This document shows positions 24,901 through 33,415 of a stretch of 55,735 bases of DNA, in pieces. Under the pieces are notes generated by a model, which had not been told where the DNA came from, searched no databases, and saw only the letters and a list, made by a program, of their open reading frames with translations. The first letter of the stretch is position 1. Every line of letters begins with the position of its first letter. Position numbers and translations under genes: made by a program. Where the stretch lies: NCBI GenBank assembly GCA_029060305.1, contig JAIDUG010000008.1:1-55735 (forward strand), read 5' to 3'. The stretch is from Ruminococcus sp. (GTDB taxonomy: Bacteria > Bacillota > Clostridia > Oscillospirales > Ruminococcaceae).

Positions 24901-26687
24901 AAATGTTTATCCAAATCGCTGTCATTGAAAAGTACATAACACTCTGCCTGTAAAGACTGTTCTCTTCCGGCACGTCCTGCTTCCTGAACATAATTTTCCA
25001 GTGAATCAGATATATCATAATGAACAACCAGTTTTACATTAGACTTATCCACACCCATACCAAATGCAGACGTTGCAACAATAATCTGCACTTCGTCATT
25101 TATAAAGGCTTCCTGATTTTCCTGTTTTTTACTGCTGTCCATTTTTCCGTGAAATGCCCTTGCATTGAATCCGTCATTTGTCAATTTTTCCGCAATCTGT
25201 CTTGCACGTTTTGTCCTTGATACATATACAATAGTCGGACAATTTTTTTCTTCTATCAGTGTACGGAGCGTTTCATACTTTTCCTCGTCGGTCTCCTTAT
25301 ACAAAACTTCATAACGCAGATTAGTACGGGTGGCATTTGTAGTAAATAATTCAAGTTCAATGCCAAGTTTACTCCTGAAATAGTCCTGAATATCACTGAT
25401 AACTTTTTGCTTCGCTGTTGCAGTAAAACAGGATACAGGAATTTTACAGTTATTTCCTTTCTTTTCCTGAAGTTCCCTGATAAAGTCACCGATATAAAGG
25501 TAATCCACACGGAAATCCTGTCCCCATGCAGAAAAACAGTGTGCCTCGTCTATTACAAAGCGGTCAATATCACGTGACAAAAACAGTTTTTCTATTGTTA
25601 CAGAACGCAACGATTCCGGAGAGATATAAAGTATTGAAGCGATACCCGATTCCACTCTTTCAATTGCCTCTGCTCTTTCAACAGGACTTAATAATCCGTT
25701 TATAGTAACAGCTTCCGCAATTCCCTTTTTTTCAAGATTATCAACCTGGTCTTTCATAAGTGACTGTAAAGGAGAAATTACAACTGTCAACGCTCTTTCA
25801 GTCTCACCGGAAATAAGTGCCGGTATCTGAAATGTAAGGGATTTTCCACCACCAGTGGGAAATACTGCTAACAACGATTTATGTTCAACAGCAGTATTCA
25901 CAGCATTTTCCTGCAATGGTTCACCATTATATGTACGAAATTCTGAATATCCAAAGTATTTATTGAGGTATTTTTTCGGGTTAAGATTTGATTTACAGTA
26001 TCTGCACGTATGGCAAGGAGTATTCCTCAGAAGTCGCAATACAGAATTCACTTTCGGATAATTTATCATTACCCATCTTGGTATAAGTGACTGTTTTTCC
26101 TCTGCGGAAATCAAAGCAAGACAATACGCAAGTTCAACGGGTGATTCTGAGATTATACTTTTGATTGGTGCGTTTCTGCAAAGCAATCCTGAAAATCTGA
26201 TAAGAATAGCTGTTTCAAGGTCACCTTGTACCGAAAAATCAATATAATCAAAAAATGCTGAAAAATACGGATTATCCTTTAAAAGCATATAGTATATCAG
26301 TTTCAGCTCGTCGTCAAGTTCATCGAAAGCGTTCACTTCGTCATAAAACAGATTCATTGCTTTTATTGAATCATTCAGAGGATTATTTAATTCTTCTGTC
26401 TGTAATTTGTCGTCTTTCAACAATGAATGATAAGGTTTACTCGGAAATATAAGCGGTGACCAATACAAGGTATCAATATATTTTATATTCTCAGAGACTT
26501 CAATATACTTTGAATCATGATTTATAATATTATGACCACAAAGATATTCAGAGCCGTCAATAAATGTATGGAATTCATTTAAAGAACCAGTATGTATTTT
26601 TTCATTATTTTCGTTTATCACACCAAAATCGTACGCTTTTTTATCAAATTCACTGACCTCAGTATCTATAAAACTGATTTTTTTCAT
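21906..26687 (-). CDS. Exonuclease-RecQ-UvrD fusion helicase
   Basis: A very large (1593-residue) DNA repair or defence enzyme with three parts. Residues 1-115 look like a DEDD 3'-5' exonuclease: FIDTE (D8, E10), CGHNIINHDSKYI (50-62) and LNDSIKAMNLF (104-114). After a Cys cluster (CHTCRYC, 225-231) comes a RecQ-type SF2 helicase (about 245-680) with FPTGGGKS (276-283), DEAH (380-383), FTATAK and QEAGRAGRE. Winged-helix-like segments follow, then a UvrD/PcrA-like SF1 helicase (about 1030-1480) with AGPGSGKT (1054-1061), DEAQD (1161-1165), GDDDQNIYKFRGS and VSTMHKSKGREFD, YVGMTRAK. All motor motifs are intact. The start follows GGAGG. Related fusions occur in other gut anaerobes, as I recall; the role is not established. 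Confidence 0.9.
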   Translation of the reverse strand: MKKISFIDTEVSEFDKKAYDFGVINENNEKIHTGSLNEFHTFIDGSEYLCGHNIINHDSKYIEVSENIKYIDTLYWSPLIFPSKPYHSLLKDDKLQTEELNNPLNDSIKAMNLFYDEVNAFDELDDELKLIYYMLLKDNPYFSAFFDYIDFSVQGDLETAILIRFSGLLCRNAPIKSIISESPVELAYCLALISAEEKQSLIPRWVMINYPKVNSVLRLLRNTPCHTCRYCKSNLNPKKYLNKYFGYSEFRTYNGEPLQENAVNTAVEHKSLLAVFPTGGGKSLTFQIPALISGETERALTVVISPLQSLMKDQVDNLEKKGIAEAVTINGLLSPVERAEAIERVESGIASILYISPESLRSVTIEKLFLSRDIDRFVIDEAHCFSAWGQDFRVDYLYIGDFIRELQEKKGNNCKIPVSCFTATAKQKVISDIQDYFRSKLGIELELFTTNATRTNLRYEVLYKETDEEKYETLRTLIEEKNCPTIVYVSRTKRARQIAEKLTNDGFNARAFHGKMDSSKKQENQEAFINDEVQIIVATSAFGMGVDKSNVKLVVHYDISDSLENYVQEAGRAGREQSLQAECYVLFNDSDLDKHFILLNQTKLSISEIKQVWKAIKSLTRFRHELCCSPLEIARQAGWDDSVSDIETRVRTAVQALENAGYVKRGKNVPRVYADSILVKNMKEASQKIDSSPRFQNDEERTTAKRIIKSLISSKSISDAKNADAESRVDYLADRLGIRKEGIINSIQQMREDGILADAKDLTAYIRKNDTVNKSKMVMNKFKTLEIFLMNYINNDKLCMNYKELNETAIANGVKSSSVNAIKTLFYYWTIKKYITKEQNQATNRVTIELKFSIETIRQNRMKSYQIAEFIINYLFKNSNANIGTKDDVLVEFSILELMKEYQKQYNIEIAENDIEEALLFLSKIDALKLEGGFLVLYSGMSIKKLVLDNKIRYKREDYKQLNEFYQQKIQQIHIVGEYAHMMVRNDNEALQFVNDYFQMDYKKFISHYFSGERALQIQMNITPAKYRQSFDTLSPRQLEIIRDDESKYIVVSAGPGSGKTRVLVHKLASLFLLEDVKHEQLLVLTFSRAAAIEFKQRLYNLIGNAVNFIEIKTFHSYCFDLLGKIGNVEESENIVRDAGELIRNGDVDLGKITKTVLVIDEAQDMDCYEYGLVEALMKHNDEMRVIAVGDDDQNIYKFRGSDSKYLKNLITDYGAKQYSLTENYRSCESVVSFANQFVKELPDRMKSEDITAVTDVKGEVKLIKHDSFNMENALVEDMLSENSSGDTCILTSTNQEALLILGILKKRNIPAKMIQSIDGFDLYDIAEIRYFLKKLQSDNNEISPVISDWKWNNAFEQLKQKYVNSACLPMVINILNTFSLSNEKKYYTDLDIFLHESKPEDFYSNEQGVVTVSTMHKSKGREFDNIYMLLNNSAVNNEEEIRKLYVGMTRAKNLLHIHYSGKSFDKFVKYASDIETDHNFYSKPTEMILQLSHRDVFLDFFKDKKQKIFRLQSGDHLIVKDNKLYMKINNELSPVLQFSKKGNNEVQKHISSGYTPYDAVVRFICAWKGEEDTEESAVILADIYFRKNSDNE

Positions 26688-26726
26688 TAATGTCCTCCTA
26701 TAAATAATTTTTGTGTATTAATAAAA

Positions 26727-26750
26727 ATCTCCCTGCGTGAACAGGGAGAT
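26727..26750 (-). terminator. Terminator of the rplM-rpsI operon
   Basis: ATCTCCCTG and CAGGGAGAT form a perfect 9-bp stem, followed on the minus strand by TTTTAT. No separate promoter for the helicase gene is evident between this hairpin and its ATG, so that gene may depend on read-through. Confidence 0.85.
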
Positions 26751-26832
26751 ACATATAGTTTGCATCCGCTGACCAGCAGTCTCAAAAGCGGATAATACAA
26801 ATCGTAAAAACACCGAAACTTCGGGCGTGTGA

Positions 26833-27234
26833 TTATCTCTTTGAGAACTGTGGAGCGCGACGAGCAGCCTTGAGACCGTATTTCTTTCTTTCTTTCATTC
26901 TCGGGTCACGAGTGAGGAAACCAGCCTTCTTGAGAACCGGACGGAGTTCAGCATCAAATTCCAGTAAAGCTCTTGAAAGACCGTGTCTGATAGCGCCAGC
27001 CTGACCGGTTACGCCACCGCCTGCAACTGTGCAAACGATGTCAAACTTTTCGAGATTATCTGTAAGTGCGAGGGGCTGACGAACGATAAGTTTAAGTGTT
27101 TCGAGACCGAAATAATCGTCAATACCTCTGCCGTTGATTGTAACGTTACCTGAACCGGGGTAGATTCTTACTCTTGCAACGGAGTGCTTTCTTCTGCCTG
27201 TTCCGTAGTAGTATTTAACTTTTGATTCGTACAT
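26833..27234 (-). CDS. rpsI: 30S ribosomal protein S9
   Basis: A 133-residue ribosomal protein of the small-subunit head, whose C-terminal tail reaches the P-site tRNA. It shows [19 protein letters not shown] near the start, [19 protein letters not shown] in the middle and the diagnostic C-terminal [17 protein letters not shown]. The ATG at 27234 is taken because it has normal spacing (10 bases) from AGGAGG; the TTG two codons upstream would be only four bases from it. It is the second gene of the conserved rplM-rpsI pair. Confidence 0.98.
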   Translation of the reverse strand: MYESKVKYYYGTGRRKHSVARVRIYPGSGNVTINGRGIDDYFGLETLKLIVRQPLALTDNLEKFDIVCTVAGGGVTGQAGAIRHGLSRALLEFDAELRPVLKKAGFLTRDPRMKERKKYGLKAARRAPQFSKR

Positions 27235-27252
27235 TTTCAAAGCACCTCCTGA

Positions 27253-27681
27253 TTAATATTCATAAACAACGGGTTTCTGAGCTGACTGATTGTGTTCAGC
27301 ACCCTTGTAAGTTCTGAGTCTCTTAAGCTGGTTTCTGCCGAGAGTATTGCTGGGGAGCATACCTTCAACGGCAATCATCATAGCACGGTCAGCCTGTTTT
27401 GACATCATATCCTTGTAAGAAATAGACTTGAGACCACCAATCCAGCCTGTATGCCAGTAATACTTCTTCTGTTCGAGCTTCTTTCCTGTGAGAACAGCTT
27501 TATCACAGTTAATGATAATAACGTGGTCTCCGCAGTCTACGTTGGGAGTAAAAGTAGGCTTGTGTTTACCTCTGAGAATGTGAGCTGCCTTAGCTGCAAC
27601 ACGACCGAGAGGCTGTCCGGCAGCGTCAAGAATATACCATGTACGCTTTACATCAGCCGGTTTAGTCAGTGTAGTTGACAT
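27253..27681 (-). CDS. rplM: 50S ribosomal protein L13
   Basis: A 142-residue early-assembly protein of the large subunit. Family signatures are WYILDAAGQPLGRVAAKAAHILRG in overlapping blocks, HVIIINCDKAVLTGKK, YYWHTGWIGGLKS and the C-terminal GMLPSNTLGRNQLKRLRTY. It has a strong GGAGG site and precedes rpsI by 18 bases. Confidence 0.98.
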   Translation of the reverse strand: MSTTLTKPADVKRTWYILDAAGQPLGRVAAKAAHILRGKHKPTFTPNVDCGDHVIIINCDKAVLTGKKLEQKKYYWHTGWIGGLKSISYKDMMSKQADRAMMIAVEGMLPSNTLGRNQLKRLRTYKGAEHNQSAQKPVVYEY

Positions 27682-27746
27682 AGAAAAATCCTCCTATAAA
27701 ATATTGTATCGGGAAAAAACAAGTTTTCCACGCAATGACAAAATCT

Positions 27747-27775
27747 ATTATACAGCATAAAAATCCATTTGTCAA
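27747..27775 (-). promoter_or_regulatory. Promoter of rplM-rpsI
   Basis: On the minus strand, TTGACA (27775-27770), 17 bp and TATAAT (27752-27747), both full consensus. The 310-bp gap 27682-27991 contains this and the divergent purB promoter; nothing else was recognised there. Confidence 0.9.
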
Positions 27776-27925
27776 GAGGTAAAACCACTTTTTTTTAATA
27801 TATATCATTATAACGCTTTAATTCTCTTATTTTTTCTTGCAATCTCTCATTATCTCGTGTTTCGTTCTGAAATTCATATCAAGGTACTGCATACGGATTT
27901 AATCACTCTTATTATTTTTTCCTTA

Positions 27926-27954
27926 TTGACATAGTAAAGTTAAAATGTTATAAT
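27926..27954 (+). promoter_or_regulatory. Promoter of purB
   Basis: TTGACA (27926-27931), 17 bp and TATAAT (27949-27954), with the ATG 38 bases downstream of the -10. No purine riboswitch fold is apparent in the short leader. Confidence 0.9.
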
Positions 27955-27991
27955 AATAGTATAATTTTACAAAAAGGAGTTTTTTCAGACT

Positions 27992-29428
27992 ATGAACAAT
28001 AAAAACAGTTATGAAAGTCCGTTCTGTACCCGTTATGCCAGTGAAGAAATGCAGTATATCTTTTCAGCAGATAAGAAATTTACCACATGGCGTAAACTCT
28101 GGGTTGCTCTTGCAAGGGCTGAAATGAAACTCGGTTTACCGGTTACAGAAGAACAGGTCAGACAGCTTGAAGAACACATTACAGATATTGACTATGATAT
28201 GGCTGAACAGCGTGAAAAAGTTTGTCGTCATGACGTTATGTCACACGTTTACACTTACGGACAAGCTTGTCCCGACGCTGCCGGAATTATACATCTCGGG
28301 GCAACTTCATGCTATGTCGGTGACAATACAGATGTCATAATTATGCGTGATGCTCTTGAGGTCGTAAAAAGAAAACTCGTCAACGTTATGAATAACCTCG
28401 CAAAGTTCGCTGAACAATACAAAGATATGCCTTGTTTAGCATATACGCACTTACAACCGGCACAACTTACGACAGTCGGCAAACGTGCTACCTTGTGGCT
28501 GAATGAATTGCTTATGGACTTTGAAGACCTTGAATACAGAATATCTTCACTTAAACTTCTCGGCTCTAAAGGTACTACAGGCACACAGGCTTCATTTATG
28601 GAACTCTTTGAGGGAGATACTGAAAAAATCAAACAGCTTGAAAAAATGATTGCTGAAGAAATGGGATTTGATTCTGTTGTCCCCGTTTCCGGACAGACCT
28701 ATTCAAGAAAAATGGATTCACAGGTGCTTGCGGTCCTCAGCGGAATTGCACAGTCATGCAGTAAATTCTCCAATGACATGAGAATTTTGCAGAGTTTCAA
28801 GGAAATGGAAGAACCTCGTGAAAAGAAACAGATTGGCTCGTCTGCTATGGCTTACAAGCGTAATCCTATGCGTTGCGAAAGAATAACGTCTCTTGCAAGA
28901 TATGTAATGATTGACAGTCTCAATCCTGCTTTTACTGCTGGTACACAATGGTTTGAAAGAACTCTCGACGATTCCGCTAACAAGAGAATCTCAGTTGCAG
29001 AAGCATTTTTAGGCGTTGACGCTATTCTCAATATTATGATGAATGTTACTGACGGACTTGTTGTATATCCCGAAATTATCCGCCGTCGTGTAATGGCTGA
29101 ACTTCCTTTTATGGCAAGCGAAAACATTATGATGGACGCTGTAAAAAAAGGCGGTAACCGTCAGGAACTTCACGACAGAATCATGGACTACTCAATGATT
29201 GCAGGCGAACAGGTGAAAGTTTACGGAAAAGACAATAACCTTTGCGAACTTATCCTCGCAGACCCACTCTTCATGGTGACTAAGGAAGAGCTTGACGCTG
29301 TTCTCAAACCTGAAAGCTATACCGGAAGAAGCTCACAGCAGGTTGAAGAATTCCTCAGAGACTTTATAAATCCTATTCTTGAATCTAACAAAGACGTGCT
29401 CGGTGAAAACTTTGAAATGAAAAATTAA
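27992..29428 (+). CDS. purB: Adenylosuccinate lyase
   Basis: A 478-residue fumarase/aspartase-superfamily enzyme that acts twice in purine synthesis: it releases fumarate from SAICAR and from adenylosuccinate. Visible regions are TRYASEEMQYIFSADKKF at the start, HLGATSCYVGDNTD, YTHLQPAQLTTVGKR with the catalytic His, and the flexible signature loop GSSAMAYKRNPMRCERI with the catalytic Ser. Length is normal for the clade with longer N-terminal domains. It stands alone with its own promoter and ends at a bidirectional terminator shared with the fatty-acid operon. guaB, another purine gene, lies 21 kb away. Confidence 0.97.
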   Translation: MNNKNSYESPFCTRYASEEMQYIFSADKKFTTWRKLWVALARAEMKLGLPVTEEQVRQLEEHITDIDYDMAEQREKVCRHDVMSHVYTYGQACPDAAGIIHLGATSCYVGDNTDVIIMRDALEVVKRKLVNVMNNLAKFAEQYKDMPCLAYTHLQPAQLTTVGKRATLWLNELLMDFEDLEYRISSLKLLGSKGTTGTQASFMELFEGDTEKIKQLEKMIAEEMGFDSVVPVSGQTYSRKMDSQVLAVLSGIAQSCSKFSNDMRILQSFKEMEEPREKKQIGSSAMAYKRNPMRCERITSLARYVMIDSLNPAFTAGTQWFERTLDDSANKRISVAEAFLGVDAILNIMMNVTDGLVVYPEIIRRRVMAELPFMASENIMMDAVKKGGNRQELHDRIMDYSMIAGEQVKVYGKDNNLCELILADPLFMVTKEELDAVLKPESYTGRSSQQVEEFLRDFINPILESNKDVLGENFEMKN

Positions 29429-29440
29429 TCATAAAAATAA

Positions 29441-29474
29441 AAACCCCCTTGACAATAAACGTCAGGGGGGTTTT
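29441..29474. terminator. Bidirectional terminator between purB and acpP
   Basis: AAACCCCCTTGAC pairs with GTCAGGGGGGTTT (one G-T pair) and is flanked by A- and T-runs. It also ends the long fatty-acid synthesis operon. Confidence 0.88.
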
Positions 29475-29497
29475 CACGTCAAAAAGTGCAAACAGAA

Positions 29498-29734
29498 TTA
29501 TTCAGCATCAGAATTTTTGTCGATATAGTTTGCAATATCGCCGACAGTCTTGATTTCTTCAACAGCTTCGTCGGGAATAGTGATGTCAAATTCATCTTCG
29601 ATAGTTGTGATAAGGTCAACAACGTCAAGTGAGTCTGCACCTAAATCGTCCTGAATGTTAGCTGTAAGAGTAACTTCAGATTCTTCAACGCCAAGCTGTT
29701 CCACAATAATACCCTTGAGTTTTTCAAAAGTCAT
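29498..29734 (-). CDS. acpP: Acyl carrier protein
   Basis: A 78-residue acidic carrier that holds growing acyl chains on a phosphopantetheine arm. The attachment Ser is in [10 protein letters not shown] (about residue 37). The helix pattern [10 protein letters not shown] and [13 protein letters not shown] is typical. The ATG at 29734 is preferred because GGAGG lies eight bases upstream; another ATG two codons earlier is only two bases from it. It is the last gene of the fatty-acid operon, after accA, which allows high independent dosage by RNA processing. Confidence 0.97.
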   Translation of the reverse strand: MTFEKLKGIIVEQLGVEESEVTLTANIQDDLGADSLDVVDLITTIEDEFDITIPDEAVEEIKTVGDIANYIDKNSDAE

Positions 29735-29791
29735 GGTCATTTCCTCCTATAATATTTTATATCCGGTATGTAAGCCGGAGTGAAAAACGGT

Positions 29792-30598
29792 TCATTCAGT
29801 GAACTCACCGATTTTTCTAAATTTAGTATAACGTTCTTTCAGCAAAACGTCAATATCTTTTTTACATTTTTCAGGAATTTTGAGTGACAAATATTCCTTG
29901 ATATTTTCTGAAATTTTGTCTAAATCGTTATGTGCGCCTCCGAGAGGCTCTTCAATAATAGTTTCCGCAATGCCCAAACGCACCATATCTTCGGCAGTAA
30001 TCATCATTACTTCGCTTGCTTCCTGTTCACGAGAAGCGTCTTTCCAGAGAATACTTGCGAATCCACGTGGCGACAAAACAGAATACTGAGCATTTTCGAG
30101 CATAGCCAATTCGTCACATACTCCCAGTGCCAAAGCACCACCGCTTCCTGCCTCGCCTAAAATTATCGAAATGATAGGCGTGCGGATAGTCATAAATTCA
30201 GCAATATTTTTAGCGATAGCTTCTCCCTGCCCTCTTTCCTCGTCGGGAACTCCGCACGATGCTCCGGGGGTATCAATGAAACAAATAACAGGTCGGTGGA
30301 ATTTTTCAGCCTGTCTTGCCAGTCTGAGTGCCTTTCTGTAACCTTCGGGGTGTGGCATTGCAAAGTTGCAAGATTTGTTTTCGTTTATGTCACGACCCTT
30401 TACCTGTGCAATTATCGTAACCGGCATATTGTCAAGACGTGCAATTCCACCTATAATAGCCTTATCGTCACCGAAAAGTCTGTCTCCGTGCATTTCATAG
30501 AAATCGGTGAATATCAAAGGCAGATAGTCATTGATAGTCGGTCTGCCTTTTGCGTGGACAAGCTGAATGCGTTCCCAAGCAGTTTTCTTGTTTTCCAT
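29792..30598 (-). CDS. accA: Acetyl-CoA carboxylase carboxyltransferase subunit alpha
   Basis: A 268-residue subunit that, with AccD, moves the carboxyl group from carboxybiotin to acetyl-CoA to give malonyl-CoA. Signatures are FTDFYEMHGDRLFGDD, HPEGYRKALRLARQAEKF, FIDTPGASCG and GEAGSGGALALGVCD. It lacks the longer N-terminal extension of proteobacterial AccA, as in related clostridia. Its ribosome site AAAGGAGGT lies in the last codons of accD, three bases before the ATG spacing begins, so translation is coupled. Confidence 0.97.
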   Translation of the reverse strand: MENKKTAWERIQLVHAKGRPTINDYLPLIFTDFYEMHGDRLFGDDKAIIGGIARLDNMPVTIIAQVKGRDINENKSCNFAMPHPEGYRKALRLARQAEKFHRPVICFIDTPGASCGVPDEERGQGEAIAKNIAEFMTIRTPIISIILGEAGSGGALALGVCDELAMLENAQYSVLSPRGFASILWKDASREQEASEVMMITAEDMVRLGIAETIIEEPLGGAHNDLDKISENIKEYLSLKIPEKCKKDIDVLLKERYTKFRKIGEFTE

Positions 30599-30601
30599 TA
30601 C

Positions 30602-31453
30602 TCAGACCTCCTTTTCCGGTGGATAGTAACCATGAAGTTTAAGAAGATGTGAAAGTGTACTACGCATTTTCTTCCTCTCAACAATCATATCAATAAAACC
30701 TTTTTCGTGCTGAAATTCAGCAAGCTGAAAATCGTCCGGAAGTTTCTGTTTTATGGTACTCTCAATAACACGTCTTCCTGCAAATCCTATCAGTACTTTA
30801 GGTTCAGCGATTATAATATCGCCAAGAGATGCGAAACTTGCTGTAACACCACCTGTAGTAGGGTCAGTCATTACGGTTATATACAAACCGCCTTTGTCGC
30901 TGTGGAGTTTTACAGCACCAGAAGTTTTCGCCATTTGCATAAGCGAAACTATACCCTCCTGCATTCTTGCACCGCCTGAAGCCGTGAACATTACAACAGG
31001 AAGTGAATTTTCAGTAGCGTATTCAAAGGCTCGTGCAATCTTTTCACCTGCAACGCTTCCCATTGAAGCCATCATATATCTTGAATCCATTATTCCTATC
31101 ACAACAGGTGAACCTTTTATAGTAGCCTTTCCGGTAATAACAGAATCCTTAAGACCGGTCTTTTCACGGATTTCTGCCTGTTTTTCGCAATATTCCGGAA
31201 AATTTATCGGGTTTCCGCTAATCATATCCACGTCAAATTCCTGAAAACTCCCTTTGTCAACAGTTATTGATAATCTCTCCTTACAAGAAAGTCTGCCGTG
31301 ATAGTTACAGTTAGGACAAACCCTATGCAATTCCTCATAGCGTTCAAGTAACACATTGGTCTGACATCTTGGACATTTGACTGTCTTATGTTCTTCTTCC
31401 TCGCTGTCACTGTTGAAACGTTTCTTTACAACGTTAAAAAAATCTTCAAACAT
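30602..31453 (-). CDS. accD: Acetyl-CoA carboxylase carboxyltransferase subunit beta
   Basis: A 283-residue subunit with an N-terminal zinc ribbon (CPRC at about 24-27 and CPNC at about 43-46), then a crotonase-fold domain with SGGARMQEG, DPTTGGVTASFA and FAGRRVIESTI. It pairs with AccA. The C-terminal end (LLKLHGYYPPEKEV) overlaps the ribosome site of accA. It lies 16 bases after accC in the operon. Confidence 0.97.
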   Translation of the reverse strand: MFEDFFNVVKKRFNSDSEEEEHKTVKCPRCQTNVLLERYEELHRVCPNCNYHGRLSCKERLSITVDKGSFQEFDVDMISGNPINFPEYCEKQAEIREKTGLKDSVITGKATIKGSPVVIGIMDSRYMMASMGSVAGEKIARAFEYATENSLPVVMFTASGGARMQEGIVSLMQMAKTSGAVKLHSDKGGLYITVMTDPTTGGVTASFASLGDIIIAEPKVLIGFAGRRVIESTIKQKLPDDFQLAEFQHEKGFIDMIVERKKMRSTLSHLLKLHGYYPPEKEV

Positions 31454-31468
31454 CTCAGCACACCCCCG

Positions 31469-32824
31469 TTATTTCTTATTGTGTTTTTCCATATACCTGT
31501 TGAGGAAACCAATGTCATAATTACCGTTTCTGAAATCAGGGTGTTTTATTATCTCAAGCTGAAAATCTATGTTTGTATCAACGCCGTCAACTATAAATTC
31601 CGACAAAGCCCATTTCATTTTTCTTATAGCGTCGTCTCTGTTAGAACCGTGTGCGATAAGTTTGCTAATCATTGAATCGTAATAGGGAGTAATTGTATAT
31701 CCCTGATAAACTGCTCCGTCAATTCTTATTCCAGGACCTCCGGGCATATAAAGAGCGGTAATCGTTCCCGGAGACGGACGGAAATCAAGTGCAGGATTTT
31801 CAGCATTTATTCGGCACTCAATGGCGTGTCCTGAAAGATGTATGTCTTCCTGACTTATTCCGAGAGGTATTCCGTAAGCAATTTCAAGCTGGGCTTTTAC
31901 AAGGTCGATTCCCGTCACTTCTTCTGTAATGGGGTGTTCAACCTGAATACGTGTATTCATTTCCATAAAGTAGAAATCCCTGTTTTCGTCAACAAGAAAT
32001 TCAATAGTACCAGCGTTATAATAACCGCACTGTCTGGCAGCAGTAACGGCAGATTCGCCCATTCTCTTACGGAGTTCAGGAGTTACTATAGGACTTGGAC
32101 ATTCTTCAAGTACTTTCTGATTTCTTCTCTGCATAGAACAGTCACGTTCACCCAGATAAACAACATTTCCGTGTTTGTCTGCAAGAATCTGTATTTCAAC
32201 GTGGTGGGGATTTATCAGGAATTTTTCAATATATACAGCGTCGTCACCGAAATAATTCTTCGCTTCAAGCTGTGCGGACTGCATTTGCGATTCAAGTTCT
32301 TCTGGCTTGTCAACACGTCTTATACCACGACCGCCTCCGCCTGCCGACGCTTTTACAAGTACAGGATAACCGGCTTTTTCAGCAATTATCCTCGCTTCCT
32401 CAACGGACGAAACAGCACCCTCAGACCCAGGAATGACAGGTACTCCGGCATTTTTCATAGTTTCCTTTGCTGCCGCTTTGTTTCCGAGCATTTCTATAGA
32501 ATTATAAGAAGGTCCTATGAAAACTATTCCGTTTTTTTCGCAGAGCCGTGCAAAGTCAGCGTTTTCAGACAGAAAACCGAATCCAGGGTGAATAGCCTCT
32601 GCACCGCAGTTGAGTGCCGCCTGAACTATTGCGTTCATATTGAGATAACTGTCCTTAGTTGCAGGAGGACCTATGCAAATAGCTTCATCAGCAATCTGTG
32701 CGTGAAGTGAATTTCTGTCAGCAGTCGAATAAACAGCAACGCAACGTATACCGAGTTCACGGCAAGCCCTGATGATACGGACGGCAATTTCTCCCCTGTT
32801 TGCAATCAAAACTTTTCTGAACAT
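31469..32824 (-). CDS. accC: Biotin carboxylase subunit of acetyl-CoA carboxylase
   Basis: A 451-residue ATP-grasp enzyme that carboxylates the biotin on AccB. It opens with MFRKVLIANRGEIAVRIIRA and shows AIHPGFGFLSENADFA, the ATP loop KASAGGGGRGIR, YLGERDCSMQRRNQKVLEE, EFLVDENRDFYFMEMNTRIQ and the C-terminal ECRINAENP. All expected motifs are present and length is standard. It sits between fabZ and accD. Confidence 0.98.
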   Translation of the reverse strand: MFRKVLIANRGEIAVRIIRACRELGIRCVAVYSTADRNSLHAQIADEAICIGPPATKDSYLNMNAIVQAALNCGAEAIHPGFGFLSENADFARLCEKNGIVFIGPSYNSIEMLGNKAAAKETMKNAGVPVIPGSEGAVSSVEEARIIAEKAGYPVLVKASAGGGGRGIRRVDKPEELESQMQSAQLEAKNYFGDDAVYIEKFLINPHHVEIQILADKHGNVVYLGERDCSMQRRNQKVLEECPSPIVTPELRKRMGESAVTAARQCGYYNAGTIEFLVDENRDFYFMEMNTRIQVEHPITEEVTGIDLVKAQLEIAYGIPLGISQEDIHLSGHAIECRINAENPALDFRPSPGTITALYMPGGPGIRIDGAVYQGYTITPYYDSMISKLIAHGSNRDDAIRKMKWALSEFIVDGVDTNIDFQLEIIKHPDFRNGNYDIGFLNRYMEKHNKK

Positions 32825-32835
32825 CGTCCGCTCCT

Positions 32836-33276
32836 TTATTTATCTGCAACAACGCAGGTTATTTCACATGAAACAGCCTTTTCACCGCCGACAGTAGCAA
32901 GACCCTTACAAGTTGCAACAGGACCTCTCTGCTTTATAACCTCAACTTCAAGGTCAAGAACGTCTCCGGGAACAACCTGTCTTCTGAATTTTGCCTTGTC
33001 GATACCGCCGAAAAGACCTATCTTTCCGCTGAATTCAGGTTTTGAAAGCATACATACAGCACCAGCCTGTGCAAGCATTTCAATCATAAGAACACCAGGG
33101 GTTACAGGATAATTCGGAAAATGTCCTTTAAACCAGAAATCATCTTCCTTAATATATTTTCTTGCCTTTACCTTTACACCCACTTCCATTTCGACAATTT
33201 CGTCGATTAAAAGAAAAGGGTCACGGTGAGGGATTATTTCCATAATCTGCTCTTTGTTCATAAGTATATCTGACAT
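32836..33276 (-). CDS. fabZ: 3-hydroxyacyl-ACP dehydratase FabZ
   Basis: A 146-residue hot-dog-fold enzyme that removes water from 3-hydroxyacyl-ACP. The catalytic His is in IIPHRDPFLLIDEI and the catalytic Glu in PGVLMIEMLAQAGAV. A GGAGG site lies upstream. No FabA or FabM/FabN isomerase gene is seen in this cluster, so the route to unsaturated chains is not evident here. Confidence 0.97.
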   Translation of the reverse strand: MSDILMNKEQIMEIIPHRDPFLLIDEIVEMEVGVKVKARKYIKEDDFWFKGHFPNYPVTPGVLMIEMLAQAGAVCMLSKPEFSGKIGLFGGIDKAKFRRQVVPGDVLDLEVEVIKQRGPVATCKGLATVGGEKAVSCEITCVVADK

Positions 33277-33341
33277 TTTATTGTCCTCCGTTCCGACTTT
33301 ATCAAATCATACCAGTTTCTTTTATGTAAGAAACGGCAATA

Positions 33342-33384
33342 TTTACGGTGACAACTCCGTTTTTTCAGGAGAAGTCGCCGTAAA
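33342..33384 (-). promoter_or_regulatory. Long hairpin between accB and fabZ
   Basis: TTTACGGTGAC and GTCGCCGTAAA pair (one wobble), and inside them CTCC pairs with GGAG across symmetric AA bulges. In the fatty-acid transcript this makes a stable stem of about 15 pairs with no T-run after it. It may be an RNA processing or stability element that splits the operon message. Confidence 0.6.
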
Positions 33385-33415
33385 ATCTCAGAGAGATGAT
33401 AAAATCTTCATATTA

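Noticed and set aside
27682..27991. Possible L13 autogenous leader or purine riboswitch in the rplM-purB gap
   Set aside because: Only two divergent promoters and short AT-rich leaders are visible; no stable conserved fold could be supported.
30753..31244. Plus-strand frame opposite accD
   Set aside because: Shadow of the accD codon pattern; no start context and no recognisable sequence.
31838..32710. Long plus-strand open frame (290 codons) opposite accC
   Set aside because: It lies wholly antisense to a clearly real biotin carboxylase gene, has no ribosome site, and its translation is rich in Cys, Phe and Tyr with no domain pattern.
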